A DNA stretch of 64,000 bases from Phycicoccus endophyticus. Its GTDB lineage: Bacteria > Actinomycetota > Actinomycetes > Actinomycetales > Dermatophilaceae. Location of the stretch: the NCBI RefSeq assembly GCF_011326735.1, contig NZ_JAANCN010000011.1, positions 1 through 64,000 of the forward strand, written 5' to 3'. The position numbers and the translations under genes are program-made. Each line of letters opens with the position of its first letter. The stretch's first letter is position 1. This document shows, piece by piece, positions 27,352 to 35,862 of the stretch. Below the pieces are notes generated by a model. That model did not search any database and had not been told where the DNA came from. It saw only the letters and a list, made by a program, of their open reading frames with translations.

Positions 27352-28022
27352 GCCGGGCGACGCGCGAGAACCTCATGGACGCGGCGGTGCGGCTCACGGC
27401 GTCGGCGGGGGCGCGCGGGCTCACCGCGCGGGCCATCGGCGCCGAGGCCGGGGTGAACCAGGCGCTGATCTTCTACCACTTCGACGGGGTCGAGGGGCTG
27501 CTGCGGGCCGCCTACGAGCGCGCGACCCGGGCGATGGTCGAGGACTACGCGGCGGCCCTGGAGAAGGCGTCGAGCTTCGCCGACCTCTACGCGGTCGGCG
27601 AGCAGCTCGGTGCGCGTTCGCGGGCCGACGGCAGTGCCGCCCTGCTCACCCACGTCATGGCCGCCAGCCACCACGACGCCCTGCTGGCCTCAGCCGTGGC
27701 CGATGCCCTCGGCGTGTGGCGCCGGGTCGTCGCCGACGCGGTCGACCGGGTCGTGGCGGCGCACGGGCTCGAGGGGACCCTCGAGGTCGACGCGCTGGCC
27801 CGGGCGCTCGCGGCGTCTACCATCGGGATGGTCACCGTCGACGCGCTTCCCGGGGCGCCCCTCGGCGAGACGATGCGCGGGCTCGACCCGCTGCCCCGCG
27901 TCGCCGACGCGCTCGCCTCGCGCTTCCCGCGGGCCCTGGCCCGGCGCATCGCGCGGGTCGCCGGCCGGGGTCAGAGCCAGTCGACCTCGGCCGCGGTGGC
28001 GCCGCCGGACAGGCGCGCGTAG
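27348..28022 (+). CDS. TetR-family regulator of the membrane operon
   Basis: 224 residues. An N-terminal TetR helix-turn-helix (residues about 3-50: ATRENLMDAAVRLTAS, then LTARAIGAEAGVNQALIFYHF) is followed by an all-helical ligand-binding part. It is the last gene of the operon that begins with two 16-bp palindromes, so autorepression is likely. Its 3' end overlaps hyuB, which runs the other way, by 52 bases. The ligand is unknown. Confidence 0.88.
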   Translation: MSRATRENLMDAAVRLTASAGARGLTARAIGAEAGVNQALIFYHFDGVEGLLRAAYERATRAMVEDYAAALEKASSFADLYAVGEQLGARSRADGSAALLTHVMAASHHDALLASAVADALGVWRRVVADAVDRVVAAHGLEGTLEVDALARALAASTIGMVTVDALPGAPLGETMRGLDPLPRVADALASRFPRALARRIARVAGRGQSQSTSAAVAPPDRRA

Positions 28023-29953
28023 CCCGGTCCCCGGTCGAAGAACGGCCGGTCGCCGCGGTCGGCACGCAGCCGCTCGCGCAGGGCGTCCGAGGCCGGCCGG
28101 TCGAGCACCGGGTCCTCCCGCGTCCCGCTCGCGACGACGCCGTAGTCGGCCCGCGCCCCCTCGAACGAGACCTTGCCCCAGCGCAGGTCGCGCTCGACCT
28201 CCGCGTACGGTCGCTCGAGCGGGTCCCCCCAGCCTCCGCCGCCCGTCGTGCGGATGCGGATGACCTCCCCCGCGCGCACCGGCTCGGCGTCCGCGAGGGC
28301 GTCGACGACCCGCTCGTGCGGGCCACCGAGGTCGACAGTCACCTCGAACGGCCTCCCTGCCCGGCCGCCCTTGACCCCCCAGCACGCGAGGATCGAGCGG
28401 TCGGCGATCGACATGAAGTGAGCGTCCCGCAGCATCCGGATGTGCTTCTCGTACCCCAGGCCGCCGCGGTGGCGGCCCGGCCCCCCGGAGTCGACGGCGA
28501 GCCCGAGGCGCTCGACCCGGAACGGGAAACGGCTCTCGGTGAACTCCGTCGGCAGGTTCCGGGAGTCGGGCACGACGTGGATGGTGTCCTCACCGTCGGC
28601 GTAGTAGCGCCCGCCCGACCCGCCGCCGAGGACCTCGCGCATGAGGTAGGGAGCGCCGGAGTCGTCGATGCCGTGGACGCCGGTGTAGCGGATCGTCTCC
28701 TGGTCCGCGGGCATCCGGCCGTCGACCGCCTTGGCCACCGCGCCGGCGAGCACCCCGAGCAGCCGGAGGATGACGAAGGTGCGGGCGTTCGTCGGCGCGG
28801 GGTGCACCGGGGTCAGCAGGGTGCCCGGGGGCGGGAAGCGCATCTCGATGAGGGGGACGACGCCCTCGTTGACGTCGAGCTGGGCCATCCGTTCGGGGGA
28901 GTCGGCGAGGTTGCGCAGGATGGGGGCGAGCCACTTGACGAGGAAGTTGCCGCCGACGTAGTCGCCGCAGTGGTTGATCGGTCCCTTGGCCTGGGGCGCG
29001 GTCCCGGTGAAGTCGATGACGAGCCGGGGGCCGCCGTCGCCGGGCCCGGGGCCGCCGGTGCTCGTCTTGGTCAGCGTGATCCGTTGGGTGTGCAGGCGTG
29101 GCTCGTCGACCCCGTCGTGCTCGGCGTAGTCCTCCCAGACGTAGGTGCCGTCGGGGATGCGCCCGAGGACCTCGCGCCGGTAGGTCTCGGTCGTGGCGTC
29201 GAGGATGGCGTCGAAGGCGGCCTCGACGGTGTCGCGCCCGTAGCGCCCGAAGAGCTCGGCGAGGCGGCGCGCACCCATGAGGCACGCGGAGCACTCGGCG
29301 TCGAGGTCGGCGGCGAGACTGTCGGGCATCCGGCTGTTGCGGGTCATGATGCGCAGCGCCGCTCGGTTGGGAACGCCCCCGTCCCACAGCTTGATCGGCG
29401 GAACGGCGAGCCCCTCCTCGTAGACGCTGCGGGCGGCGCTCGGCATCGACCCCGGGACGGCGCCCCCGATGTCGTCGTGGTGCCCGAAGGCCTGGACGAA
29501 GGCGACGACCTCGCCCTCGTGGAAGACCGGGACGGTGACGCACAGGTCCGGCAGGTGCCCGATGCCGCCCTCGGAGGCGTAGACGTCGTTGTGGAAGAAG
29601 ACGTCGCCCTCGCGCATCTCCTCGCGCGGGAAGTCGCGGACCACCGGGTGCACGAGGGCGGAGTAGGAGCGGCCGGTGAGCTTGCGCAGCTGACGGTCGT
29701 GGATGCCGGCGCGGAAGTCGTGGGCGTCGCGGATCATCGGACTGCGGCTCGTGCGCGCGATGGCGGTCTCGACCTCCGCCTCCACGCTCGCGAGGGTGCC
29801 CTGGACGATCTCGACGAGCACAGGGTCGACGGTGCCGCCCTCGGGCGTCAGCCGGCCGCCGTGCTCATAGCTCGTCGGCAGGCCGGCCGGGTTGGCCGGC
29901 GGGCTCGCGAGGTAGCCCTCGAGGTCGGTGAACGGGTCGGGCGCGGTGGTCAT
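27971..29953 (-). CDS. hyuB: Hydantoinase B/oxoprolinase family protein
   Basis: 660 residues. Family landmarks include VDPVLVEIVQGTLASVEAEVETAIARTS, DAHDFRAGIHD, REGDVFFHNDVYASEGGIGHLPD, FGHHDDIGG and the C-terminal RIRTTGGGGWGDPLERP. HyuB works with HyuA as an ATP-dependent cyclic amidase acting on N-methylhydantoin, hydantoin or 5-oxoproline; relatives are acetone carboxylase subunits. The ATG overlaps the hyuA stop by 4 bases. The position among pyrimidine/ureide genes favours a cyclic ureide as substrate, but this is inference. Confidence 0.9.
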   Translation of the reverse strand: MTTAPDPFTDLEGYLASPPANPAGLPTSYEHGGRLTPEGGTVDPVLVEIVQGTLASVEAEVETAIARTSRSPMIRDAHDFRAGIHDRQLRKLTGRSYSALVHPVVRDFPREEMREGDVFFHNDVYASEGGIGHLPDLCVTVPVFHEGEVVAFVQAFGHHDDIGGAVPGSMPSAARSVYEEGLAVPPIKLWDGGVPNRAALRIMTRNSRMPDSLAADLDAECSACLMGARRLAELFGRYGRDTVEAAFDAILDATTETYRREVLGRIPDGTYVWEDYAEHDGVDEPRLHTQRITLTKTSTGGPGPGDGGPRLVIDFTGTAPQAKGPINHCGDYVGGNFLVKWLAPILRNLADSPERMAQLDVNEGVVPLIEMRFPPPGTLLTPVHPAPTNARTFVILRLLGVLAGAVAKAVDGRMPADQETIRYTGVHGIDDSGAPYLMREVLGGGSGGRYYADGEDTIHVVPDSRNLPTEFTESRFPFRVERLGLAVDSGGPGRHRGGLGYEKHIRMLRDAHFMSIADRSILACWGVKGGRAGRPFEVTVDLGGPHERVVDALADAEPVRAGEVIRIRTTGGGGWGDPLERPYAEVERDLRWGKVSFEGARADYGVVASGTREDPVLDRPASDALRERLRADRGDRPFFDRGPGYARLSGGATAAEVDWL

Positions 29954-32283
29954 CGAGCCTCCAGCGGTGGGGTCAGCACGAGGTTGCCCCAGGGGTCGAC
30001 GCGCATCTCGACGCCCGGATGGACCGGGACGGTCGAGCCGAACTCCTCGACGACGGCCGGCCCGACGAGGCGGTCGCCGGCGCGCAGCTCCGGCCGCCAC
30101 AGGACGGGGGTGTCGACGTAGCCGACGTCCGGGTCGAAGCACACCGGCCGGACCGAGCGCTGCCCCGGCAGCGCGCCGCCCCCCCGTCCTCCATTCGACC
30201 AATAGGTCGATTCGGGTACGTCGGGGGAGGTGTCGTGTTCCTGAGGTGACCAATAGGTCGATTCGGGTACGCGTCCCCGTGCTTCAGGTGACCTATTGGT
30301 CGATTCGGGTACGTGGGGGGAGGTGTCGTGTTCCTGAGGTGACCTATTGGTCGATTCGGTTACGCGTCCCCGTGCTTCAGGTGACCTATTGGTCGATTCG
30401 GGGACGGAGGGGGGAGGGGTGGCGCGCTCGGGGAGGCGCTGGAGCTCGGGGCGGATGATCGGGCCGACGCCGGTGACCCTCAGGTTGACCCACTCCACGT
30501 GCTGGCTCGGGTCGCCCCGGAAGTCGTACCCGTACAGCTGGCGGTGCTCGTCGTGGAACCGGCCGGCGACCCGCTGCGCCCAGCCCGCGTCGACCGGGCC
30601 CGGGTCGGCGGGGACCCGCACCTCGTAGGCCTGGCCGACGTAGCGCAGGTCGGCGCTGCGGACGAACTCGTGCTGCTCCGGGGCGAACCCCTCGGCGAGG
30701 AGCGCTCCGGCCGCCCGGGCGGTCAACCCCTCGAGGACCGCGGACACCGCCTCGAGGTCGAGCCGGTCGTGGCGGGCGACGTGCGTCTGGACGTCGTCGA
30801 TGCGCACGTCGACGGTGAGCAGCCCGAAGGCGCTGAGGTTGCCGGGGTTGACCGGGACGACGGCGCCGGCGAGACCGAGGACGTCGACGAGCCGGCAGGC
30901 GAGCAGCGAGCCGGACCCGCCGAAGGTCGTCAGGACGAACTCGCGTACGTCGAGGCCGCGCTTGACCGACACCTGCCGCAGGGCGTTGGCCTGGTTCCAC
31001 GCGGAGATCTCCAGGATGCCGCTCGCGCAGTGCTCGACGTCGAGCCCGAGCCTCCGGCCGAGCGCGGCCACCCCGGCGCGGGCCGCCTCGACGTCGAGCG
31101 CGATCTCGCCGCCGAGCAGGTGGGCGGGGATGCGGCCGAGGACGACGTGCGCGTCGGTCACCGTCGGCTCGGTGCCGCCGCGGCCGTAGCACAGCGGCCC
31201 CGGGTCGGCCCCGGCGGAGCGCGGCCCCACCTTGAGGGTCCCCTCGGGTGAGACCCAGGCGACCGAGCCGCCACCCGCGCCGACGGTGACGACGTCGATC
31301 ATCGGGATCTTGCTCGGGTAGGCGCCGACCGACCCCTCGGTCGTCAGCGTCGGGCGGCCGTCGAGGACGACCGAGACGTCGGTCGAGGTGCCGCCACCGT
31401 CGCAGGTGAGCACCTTGGCGAACCCCGAGCGCTCCGCGACGAGCGCCGCGCCGAGCGCCCCGGCCGCCGGGCCGGAGAGCACCGTGGTCACCGGCTGGTG
31501 GACCACCTCGGCGGCCGAGAGCACGCCCCCGTTGGACTTCATGACCGAGAACGGCACCGGCCGGCCGGCGAACCGCTCGAGCCGCTCGCGGATGTTCGTC
31601 ACGTACCGCGCGACGTCGGGCTTGACGGCGGCGTCGACGAGCGTCGTCATCGCCCGCTCGTACTCGCGGTACTCGCGCAGCACCTCGCTGCTCAGCGAGA
31701 CGACGGCATCCGGATGCTCGCGCCGCAGCACCTCGAGCATGGCGCGCTCGTGCTCGTCGTTGGCGTAGGAGTGCAGGAAGCAGACGCCCACGGTCGTGAT
31801 GCCCCGGTCCCGGAAGAAGCGGGCCGCCGCGACGGCGTCCTCCTCGCAGAACGGACGCACCTGCGCACCGGAGGCGTCGAGCCGGCCGTGGACGGTGCGG
31901 ACGGCGTCCGCGGGGACGATGCGCGGAGGCTTGACCCAGAAGTAGGAGTTGCCGTAGCCGTCGGGCACCGCCTGGCGGGCGATCTCGAGCATGAACTCGT
32001 AGCCCTCGGTCGTGACGAACCCGAGCCGCTCGACCTTCCCCTCGAGCAGCTTGTTCGTCGCGACCGTGGTCCCGTGCGCGACCGCCGCGAGGTCCGCGCC
32101 CGAGGCACCCATCGCCTCGAGGACCTTCTCGAGCCCGGTGACGAAGCCGTCGGCGGGGTTGGCCGGGGTACTCGGCGTCTTCGTCGTCACGACCTCCCCG
32201 GAAGCCTCGTCGACGGCGACGACGTCCGTGAAGGTGCCGCCGGTGTCGATCCCGACCCGGATCCGCCGCTGCGCTCGCGCCAT
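29950..32283 (-). CDS. hyuA: Hydantoinase A/oxoprolinase family protein with in-frame repeat insertion
   Basis: About 777 residues, some 70-80 more than the family's usual length. The ATP-binding start VGIDTGGTFTDVVAVDE, AHGTTVATNKLLEG, SLSSEVLREYREYERAMTTLVDAAV and the VLTCDGGGTSTDVS loop are intact, so the catalytic part looks functional. The extra length sits at residues about 622-698, where five copies of a Pro-Glu-Ser-Thr-rich unit (PESTNRS or PESTYWS) interrupt the C-terminal region at a natural loop. After it the protein resumes at RPVCFDPDVGYVDTPVLW. The start is ATG 32283; an in-frame GTG two codons upstream (32289) is possible. It forms an operon with hyuB. Confidence 0.88.
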   Translation of the reverse strand: MARAQRRIRVGIDTGGTFTDVVAVDEASGEVVTTKTPSTPANPADGFVTGLEKVLEAMGASGADLAAVAHGTTVATNKLLEGKVERLGFVTTEGYEFMLEIARQAVPDGYGNSYFWVKPPRIVPADAVRTVHGRLDASGAQVRPFCEEDAVAAARFFRDRGITTVGVCFLHSYANDEHERAMLEVLRREHPDAVVSLSSEVLREYREYERAMTTLVDAAVKPDVARYVTNIRERLERFAGRPVPFSVMKSNGGVLSAAEVVHQPVTTVLSGPAAGALGAALVAERSGFAKVLTCDGGGTSTDVSVVLDGRPTLTTEGSVGAYPSKIPMIDVVTVGAGGGSVAWVSPEGTLKVGPRSAGADPGPLCYGRGGTEPTVTDAHVVLGRIPAHLLGGEIALDVEAARAGVAALGRRLGLDVEHCASGILEISAWNQANALRQVSVKRGLDVREFVLTTFGGSGSLLACRLVDVLGLAGAVVPVNPGNLSAFGLLTVDVRIDDVQTHVARHDRLDLEAVSAVLEGLTARAAGALLAEGFAPEQHEFVRSADLRYVGQAYEVRVPADPGPVDAGWAQRVAGRFHDEHRQLYGYDFRGDPSQHVEWVNLRVTGVGPIIRPELQRLPERATPPPSVPESTNRSPEARGRVTESTNRSPQEHDTSPHVPESTNRSPEARGRVPESTYWSPQEHDTSPDVPESTYWSNGGRGGGALPGQRSVRPVCFDPDVGYVDTPVLWRPELRAGDRLVGPAVVEEFGSTVPVHPGVEMRVDPWGNLVLTPPLEAR
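30197..30399 (-). repeat. Five-copy in-frame repeat with a flipping palindromic core, inside hyuA
   Basis: The core GACCNATNGGTCGATTC-like element starts at 30197, 30248, 30290, 30341 and 30383. Spacings alternate 51, 42, 51, 42 bases, so the true period is 93 bases (31 codons) and the frame is kept. Copies 1-2 have AATA and copies 3-5 have TATT between GACC and GGTC; these loops are reverse complements of each other, so the core alone changed orientation. The 51-base spacers share GTGTCGTGTTCCTGAGGT and the 42-base spacers share GCGTCCCCGTGCTTCAGGT. I saw no further copy elsewhere in the window. Confidence 0.9.
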
Positions 32284-32464
32284 GCGCACGATCCAACCGG
32301 CCCTCCCCGGTGGCCCGCGCCGGCAGATGCTGCCGACGGGTGGGTCGGCCGACGGCCATCCTCGCCAGTGGCGCCGACCACTGTCCGCTGCCCCATGGCC
32401 CGCTGCTGGTGTCCGCCGACCCGTGCCCCGCGGCCCGCCACCGGCGCGACCGTGGCGCGGGCGC

Positions 32465-33163
32465 TCAGCCGGCGGCGACGACGTCGAGGTCGACCGGCCC
32501 GTCGATGCCCTCCACCCGAGCGCGGCTGCTCACCTGCCACCACGCCCAGCCGTCCTCGCTGGGGCGCAGGAGGATCCGCCGGACCCACCGCTCGCGGTCG
32601 GCCAGCTCGTCCGGGAGCGGGTAGCGCTCGGCGTAGGAGTCGATGACGTAGAGGCGCACCTGCTGGCCGGTCTCGTCCTCGACGGCCGTCACGAGGTCGA
32701 GCAGCCGGGTGGCCACGACCTCGGTCGAGGGGCGCGCCGAGCAGTTGCCGCTCAGCTCCAGGTCGACGACGGGCGGGAGGGCGGTGTCGTCGGCGTCGAC
32801 GCCGCGCAGCTGGGTCAGCAGGTTCTCGGCCTGCGCGGTGCCCTCCTTGCACAGGGTGAAGAAGTGGTACGCGCCGACGTCGAGGCCGGCCGCCTGCGCG
32901 CCGGCCCAGTTCTGCGCGAACCGGTCGTCGACGAAGGTGGCTCCCTCGCTCGCCTTGAGGTAGGTGGCCTCGATGCCGTCGCCGGCCACCGCGGACCAGT
33001 CGACCTCGCCCTGGTGGGCCGAGACGTCGATGCCGTAGCGCTCGCCGTCGTGCAGCGCGGGCCGGTGGTGCGGCAGCACCCAGGTCAGGGCCACCCACCC
33101 GGCGGCTCCCAGGAGAGCGGCCACGGCGGCCGCCGCCACCGTCCAGCGCAGGAGTCGTCGCAC
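32465..33163 (-). CDS. Secreted GH25 family lysozyme-like protein
   Basis: 232 residues. An N-terminal signal or anchor (residues about 5-30) is followed by a GH25 barrel. GIDVSAHQGEVDW carries one active-site Asp, ATYLKASEGATFVD follows, and PPVVDLELSGN carries the Asp-x-Glu catalytic pair. The end WAWWQVSSRARVEGIDGPVDLDV is typical. Such enzymes cleave the peptidoglycan glycan strand outside the cell. TACCCT-N6-GTG indicates a leaderless transcript. Confidence 0.9.
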   Translation of the reverse strand: MRRLLRWTVAAAAVAALLGAAGWVALTWVLPHHRPALHDGERYGIDVSAHQGEVDWSAVAGDGIEATYLKASEGATFVDDRFAQNWAGAQAAGLDVGAYHFFTLCKEGTAQAENLLTQLRGVDADDTALPPVVDLELSGNCSARPSTEVVATRLLDLVTAVEDETGQQVRLYVIDSYAERYPLPDELADRERWVRRILLRPSEDGWAWWQVSSRARVEGIDGPVDLDVVAAG

Positions 33164-33169
33164 GCGAGC

Positions 33170-33175
33170 AGGGTA
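33170..33175 (-). promoter_or_regulatory. -10 element TACCCT, leaderless spacing
   Basis: Minus-strand TACCCT, then 6 bases, then the GTG of the GH25 gene at 33163. Confidence 0.5.
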
Positions 33176-33197
33176 GACGCCCCCGGGCGCCGCTCGG

Positions 33198-33806
33198 TCA
33201 GGCCGAGGGCGCCGGCGGCGGGGTGCCCGGGCCCACGCGCAGGCCGGCGACGAGCAGGTCGACGAGGCGCAGGGTCTCCGCCCGCCCGATCCGGGCCGCG
33301 CCGATGCACAGGTTGCCGACGCCGAACATCAGGTGCTGGGGGTCGACGTCCGAGCCCACCTCCCCGGCGGCGCGGGCGGCGCGCAGCAGGTCACCGCAGA
33401 CGGGGACGAGCCGGTCGAGGAACCATTCGTGGAGGGAGGCGAAGGCCGGGTCGTCCGAGCGCAGGGCCTCGGCGAGACCGTGCTTGGTCACGAGGAAGTC
33501 GACGAACAGGTGGATCCACGCGGTGAGAGCGGCGTGCGGGCTGGGGCTCTCGGCGAGCAGCCGGGGGCCGGCCGCGGCGCAGGACTCCACCTGGTGGCGG
33601 TACACGGCGACGACGAGGTCGGCTCGGGTGGGGAAGTGCCGGTAGATGGTCCCGACGCCCACGCCCGCGCGCCGGGCGATGTCGCGAACCGGGGCGTCGA
33701 CCCCTGCCTCGACGAAGGCGGCGGCGGCGGCCTCGAGCAGGGCCTGCTCGTTGCGCCGGGCGTCGGCGCGCTTGCGCGGCGGCGCGCTCGGCTCCTGCGT
33801 AGGCAT
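33198..33806 (-). CDS. TetR-family regulator, divergent from aldo-keto reductase
   Basis: 202 residues. The helix-turn-helix lies at about 19-62 (RRNEQALLEAAAAAFVEAG, then VRDIARRAGVGVGTIYRHF), followed by a C-terminal TetR ligand domain (SBP-like, with LHEWFLDRLVPVCGDLL). GGAGGTGA precedes its ATG. The shared 129-base promoter region holds perfect palindromes, so it very probably represses itself and the aldo-keto reductase/LLM genes. Confidence 0.9.
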   Translation of the reverse strand: MPTQEPSAPPRKRADARRNEQALLEAAAAAFVEAGVDAPVRDIARRAGVGVGTIYRHFPTRADLVVAVYRHQVESCAAAGPRLLAESPSPHAALTAWIHLFVDFLVTKHGLAEALRSDDPAFASLHEWFLDRLVPVCGDLLRAARAAGEVGSDVDPQHLMFGVGNLCIGAARIGRAETLRLVDLLVAGLRVGPGTPPPAPSA

Positions 33807-33819
33807 GTGGTCACCTCCG

Positions 33820-33849
33820 TTGACAACCGGAACACTGTTCCGTTACGTT
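33820..33849 (+). promoter_or_regulatory. Promoter of the aldo-keto reductase operon
   Basis: A consensus -35 TTGACA (33820-33825) is followed by 18 bases and the -10 TACGTT (33844-33849). The spacer holds the palindrome at 33828-33842. Confidence 0.65.
33828..33842. promoter_or_regulatory. TetR operator palindrome CGGAACACTGTTCCG
   Basis: A perfect 15-bp palindrome lies between the -35 and -10 elements. A second inverted repeat, AGCGGA-N7-TCCGCT (33853-33871), lies just downstream of the -10. Confidence 0.7.
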
Positions 33850-33935
33850 CATAGCGGAACGGCGATCCGCTTTCTGGACCTACCCTGCCAGACCGGCCCG
33901 CCTCCGTCCACGACCCCGACCTGTTGGAGGACCCC

Positions 33936-34973
33936 GTGCAGTACCGCACCCTCGGCGACACCGGTGTCCGGGTGAGCAGCCTGGCGCTCGGCGCGATGAA
34001 CTTCGGCCCCATCGGCGACACGACGCAGGAGGAGGCGAGCGCCATCGTCGACGCCGCGCTCGAGGCGGGCGTCACCCTGGTCGACACCGCCGACTTCTAC
34101 GGCGCCGGTGTCTCCGAGGAGATGGTCGGGCGCGCCCTGGCCGGCCGGCGCGACGACGTCGTCCTCGCGACGAAGGCCGGGCTGCCGTTCGGCGAGGACC
34201 CCCTGCACCGGGGTGCCTCGCGGCGGTGGCTGACGCGCGCGCTCGAGGCCAGCCTGCGCCGGCTCGGCACCGACCACGTCGACCTCTTCCAGGTCCACCG
34301 CTGGGACCCGCTGACGAGCGACGAGGAGACCCTCGCCGCGCTCACCGACCTCCAGCGCGCCGGCAAGGTGCGCTACGTCGGCACCTCGAAGTACCCCGCC
34401 TACCGGATGGTCGAGGCCCAGTGGACCGCCCGCGAGCGGCACCTGACCCGGTTCGTCACCGAGCAGCCGAACTACTCCCTCCTCGGCCGCGGCGTCGAGG
34501 CCGACGTGCTGCCCGTGGCCGAGCGGTACCGCCTGGGCGTGCTGTGCTTCAGCCCGCTCGCCGGCGGCTGGCTGACCGGGGCGATCCGGGAGGGCCGCGA
34601 GGTGAGCACCCGACGCTCCGGGGTCGCCTGGCTGGCCGACCGGTTCGACCTCTCGCTGCCGGTCAACCGGGCCAAGCTCGCCGCCGTCGAGCAGCTTGCC
34701 GCGGTCGCGGACCAGGCGGGGCTCACCCTCATCGAGCTCGCCCTCGGCTTCGTCACGGCCCACCGCGGGGTGACGAGCGCGCTCATCGGCCCGCGGACCC
34801 TGGAGCACCTGCGCTCCCAGCTCGCCGCGGCCGACACGGTGCTGACCCCCGACGTGCTCGACGCGGTCGACGCCGTCGTGCCGCCCGGCACGGAGATCGC
34901 CCCCGCCGAGGCGAACTTCACCCCGCCGTCGCTCGCCGACGCGGCCCTGCGCCGCCGCGGCGCAGGCGCCTGA
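33936..34973 (+). CDS. Aldo-keto reductase
   Basis: 345 residues. The TIM-barrel AKR motifs are present: FGPIGDTTQEEASAIVDAALEAGVTLVDTADFYGAG with the catalytic Asp and Tyr, VVLATKAGLPFG with the catalytic Lys, and HVDLFQVHRWDP with the His. It reduces an aldehyde or ketone with NADPH. The GTG at 33936 was chosen because GGAGG lies 8 bases upstream; a TTG at 33924 is in frame. Its stop overlaps the next gene's ATG (TGATG). It is probably repressed by the divergent TetR protein. Confidence 0.92.
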   Translation: MQYRTLGDTGVRVSSLALGAMNFGPIGDTTQEEASAIVDAALEAGVTLVDTADFYGAGVSEEMVGRALAGRRDDVVLATKAGLPFGEDPLHRGASRRWLTRALEASLRRLGTDHVDLFQVHRWDPLTSDEETLAALTDLQRAGKVRYVGTSKYPAYRMVEAQWTARERHLTRFVTEQPNYSLLGRGVEADVLPVAERYRLGVLCFSPLAGGWLTGAIREGREVSTRRSGVAWLADRFDLSLPVNRAKLAAVEQLAAVADQAGLTLIELALGFVTAHRGVTSALIGPRTLEHLRSQLAAADTVLTPDVLDAVDAVVPPGTEIAPAEANFTPPSLADAALRRRGAGA

Positions 34974-35851
34974 TGTCGACCCGGCCGAGCGTCGGCATCC
35001 TCACCCCGCCGACGAACGTCGCCTACGAGGACCTGCTGCGCGTCTGGGGCGAGGCCGACGCGGTCCCCGCGATCGGGCAGGCCTGGCTCTTCGACCACCT
35101 CATGCCGATCGGCGGCGACCCCGACGGGCCCGCCTTCGAGGGGTGGACGCTGCTGGCGGCCCTCGCGGCCCGCACCGAGCGGCTGCGGCTCGGCCTGCTC
35201 GTCACGAGCAACCGCATCCGCCCACCCGCGCTGCTCGCGAAGATCGCCGCCACGGTCGACGTCGTCTCCGGCGGCCGGCTGGAGTTCGGGATCGGCGTGG
35301 GCTCGCGTCCCGACGTCCCGACGGCACGGCGGGAGTACCTCGGCCACGGGCTGCCGTACGTCGACACCGGCGACGCCGTCGCCCGGCTCGCGGAGTCGCT
35401 CGCGGTCATCCGGCGGCTGTGGACCGCGCCGGTGCCCTTCGACTGGGCCGGCGAGCACGTGCGGCTCGTCGGCGCGTGGGGCAACCCCAAGCCCGTCCAG
35501 CGGCCCCACCCGCCCGTCGTCGTCGGCGGCCGCTCGACGCGGGTCCTGCGCATCGTGGCCGAGCACGCCGACGTGTGGAACCTCCCGAGCGGCGACTTTG
35601 CCGACCTGGCCGAGCGGGGCGCGGTGCTCGACCGGTTCTGCGCCGAGCTCGGCCGCGACCCCGCCTCGGTCGTGCGGTCCCTGCCGGTGCCGGTCGACCT
35701 CGACCGCCCCGAGGCGGCACGCGAGACGCTCGAGCGCTCTGCGGAGGCCGGGGTCGGGCACGTCGTCCTCGTCCTGCCGGCCCCCTACCCCACGGGCCTG
35801 CCGCAGTGGGTTGCCGACGAGGTCGTCACGCCCGCGCTCGGCCGGGCGTGA
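34973..35851 (+). CDS. LLM-class flavin-dependent oxidoreductase
   Basis: 292 residues with a luciferase-like fold: QAWLFDHLMPIGG near the N-terminus, TERLRLGLLVTSNRIRPPALLAKIAATVDVVSGGRLEFGIGVG in the centre and PPVVVGGRSTRVLRIVAEHADVWN. Length and motifs fit the F420-dependent branch common in actinobacteria, but FMN cannot be excluded. It is co-transcribed with the aldo-keto reductase. The substrate is unknown. Confidence 0.88.
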   Translation: MSTRPSVGILTPPTNVAYEDLLRVWGEADAVPAIGQAWLFDHLMPIGGDPDGPAFEGWTLLAALAARTERLRLGLLVTSNRIRPPALLAKIAATVDVVSGGRLEFGIGVGSRPDVPTARREYLGHGLPYVDTGDAVARLAESLAVIRRLWTAPVPFDWAGEHVRLVGAWGNPKPVQRPHPPVVVGGRSTRVLRIVAEHADVWNLPSGDFADLAERGAVLDRFCAELGRDPASVVRSLPVPVDLDRPEAARETLERSAEAGVGHVVLVLPAPYPTGLPQWVADEVVTPALGRA

Positions 35852-35862
35852 CGGGCACGACG

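Noticed and set aside
30197-30399. CRISPR array
   Set aside because: The repeats are in frame within hyuA. The spacers are themselves repeated, the period alternates 51/42 bases and no cas gene is present.
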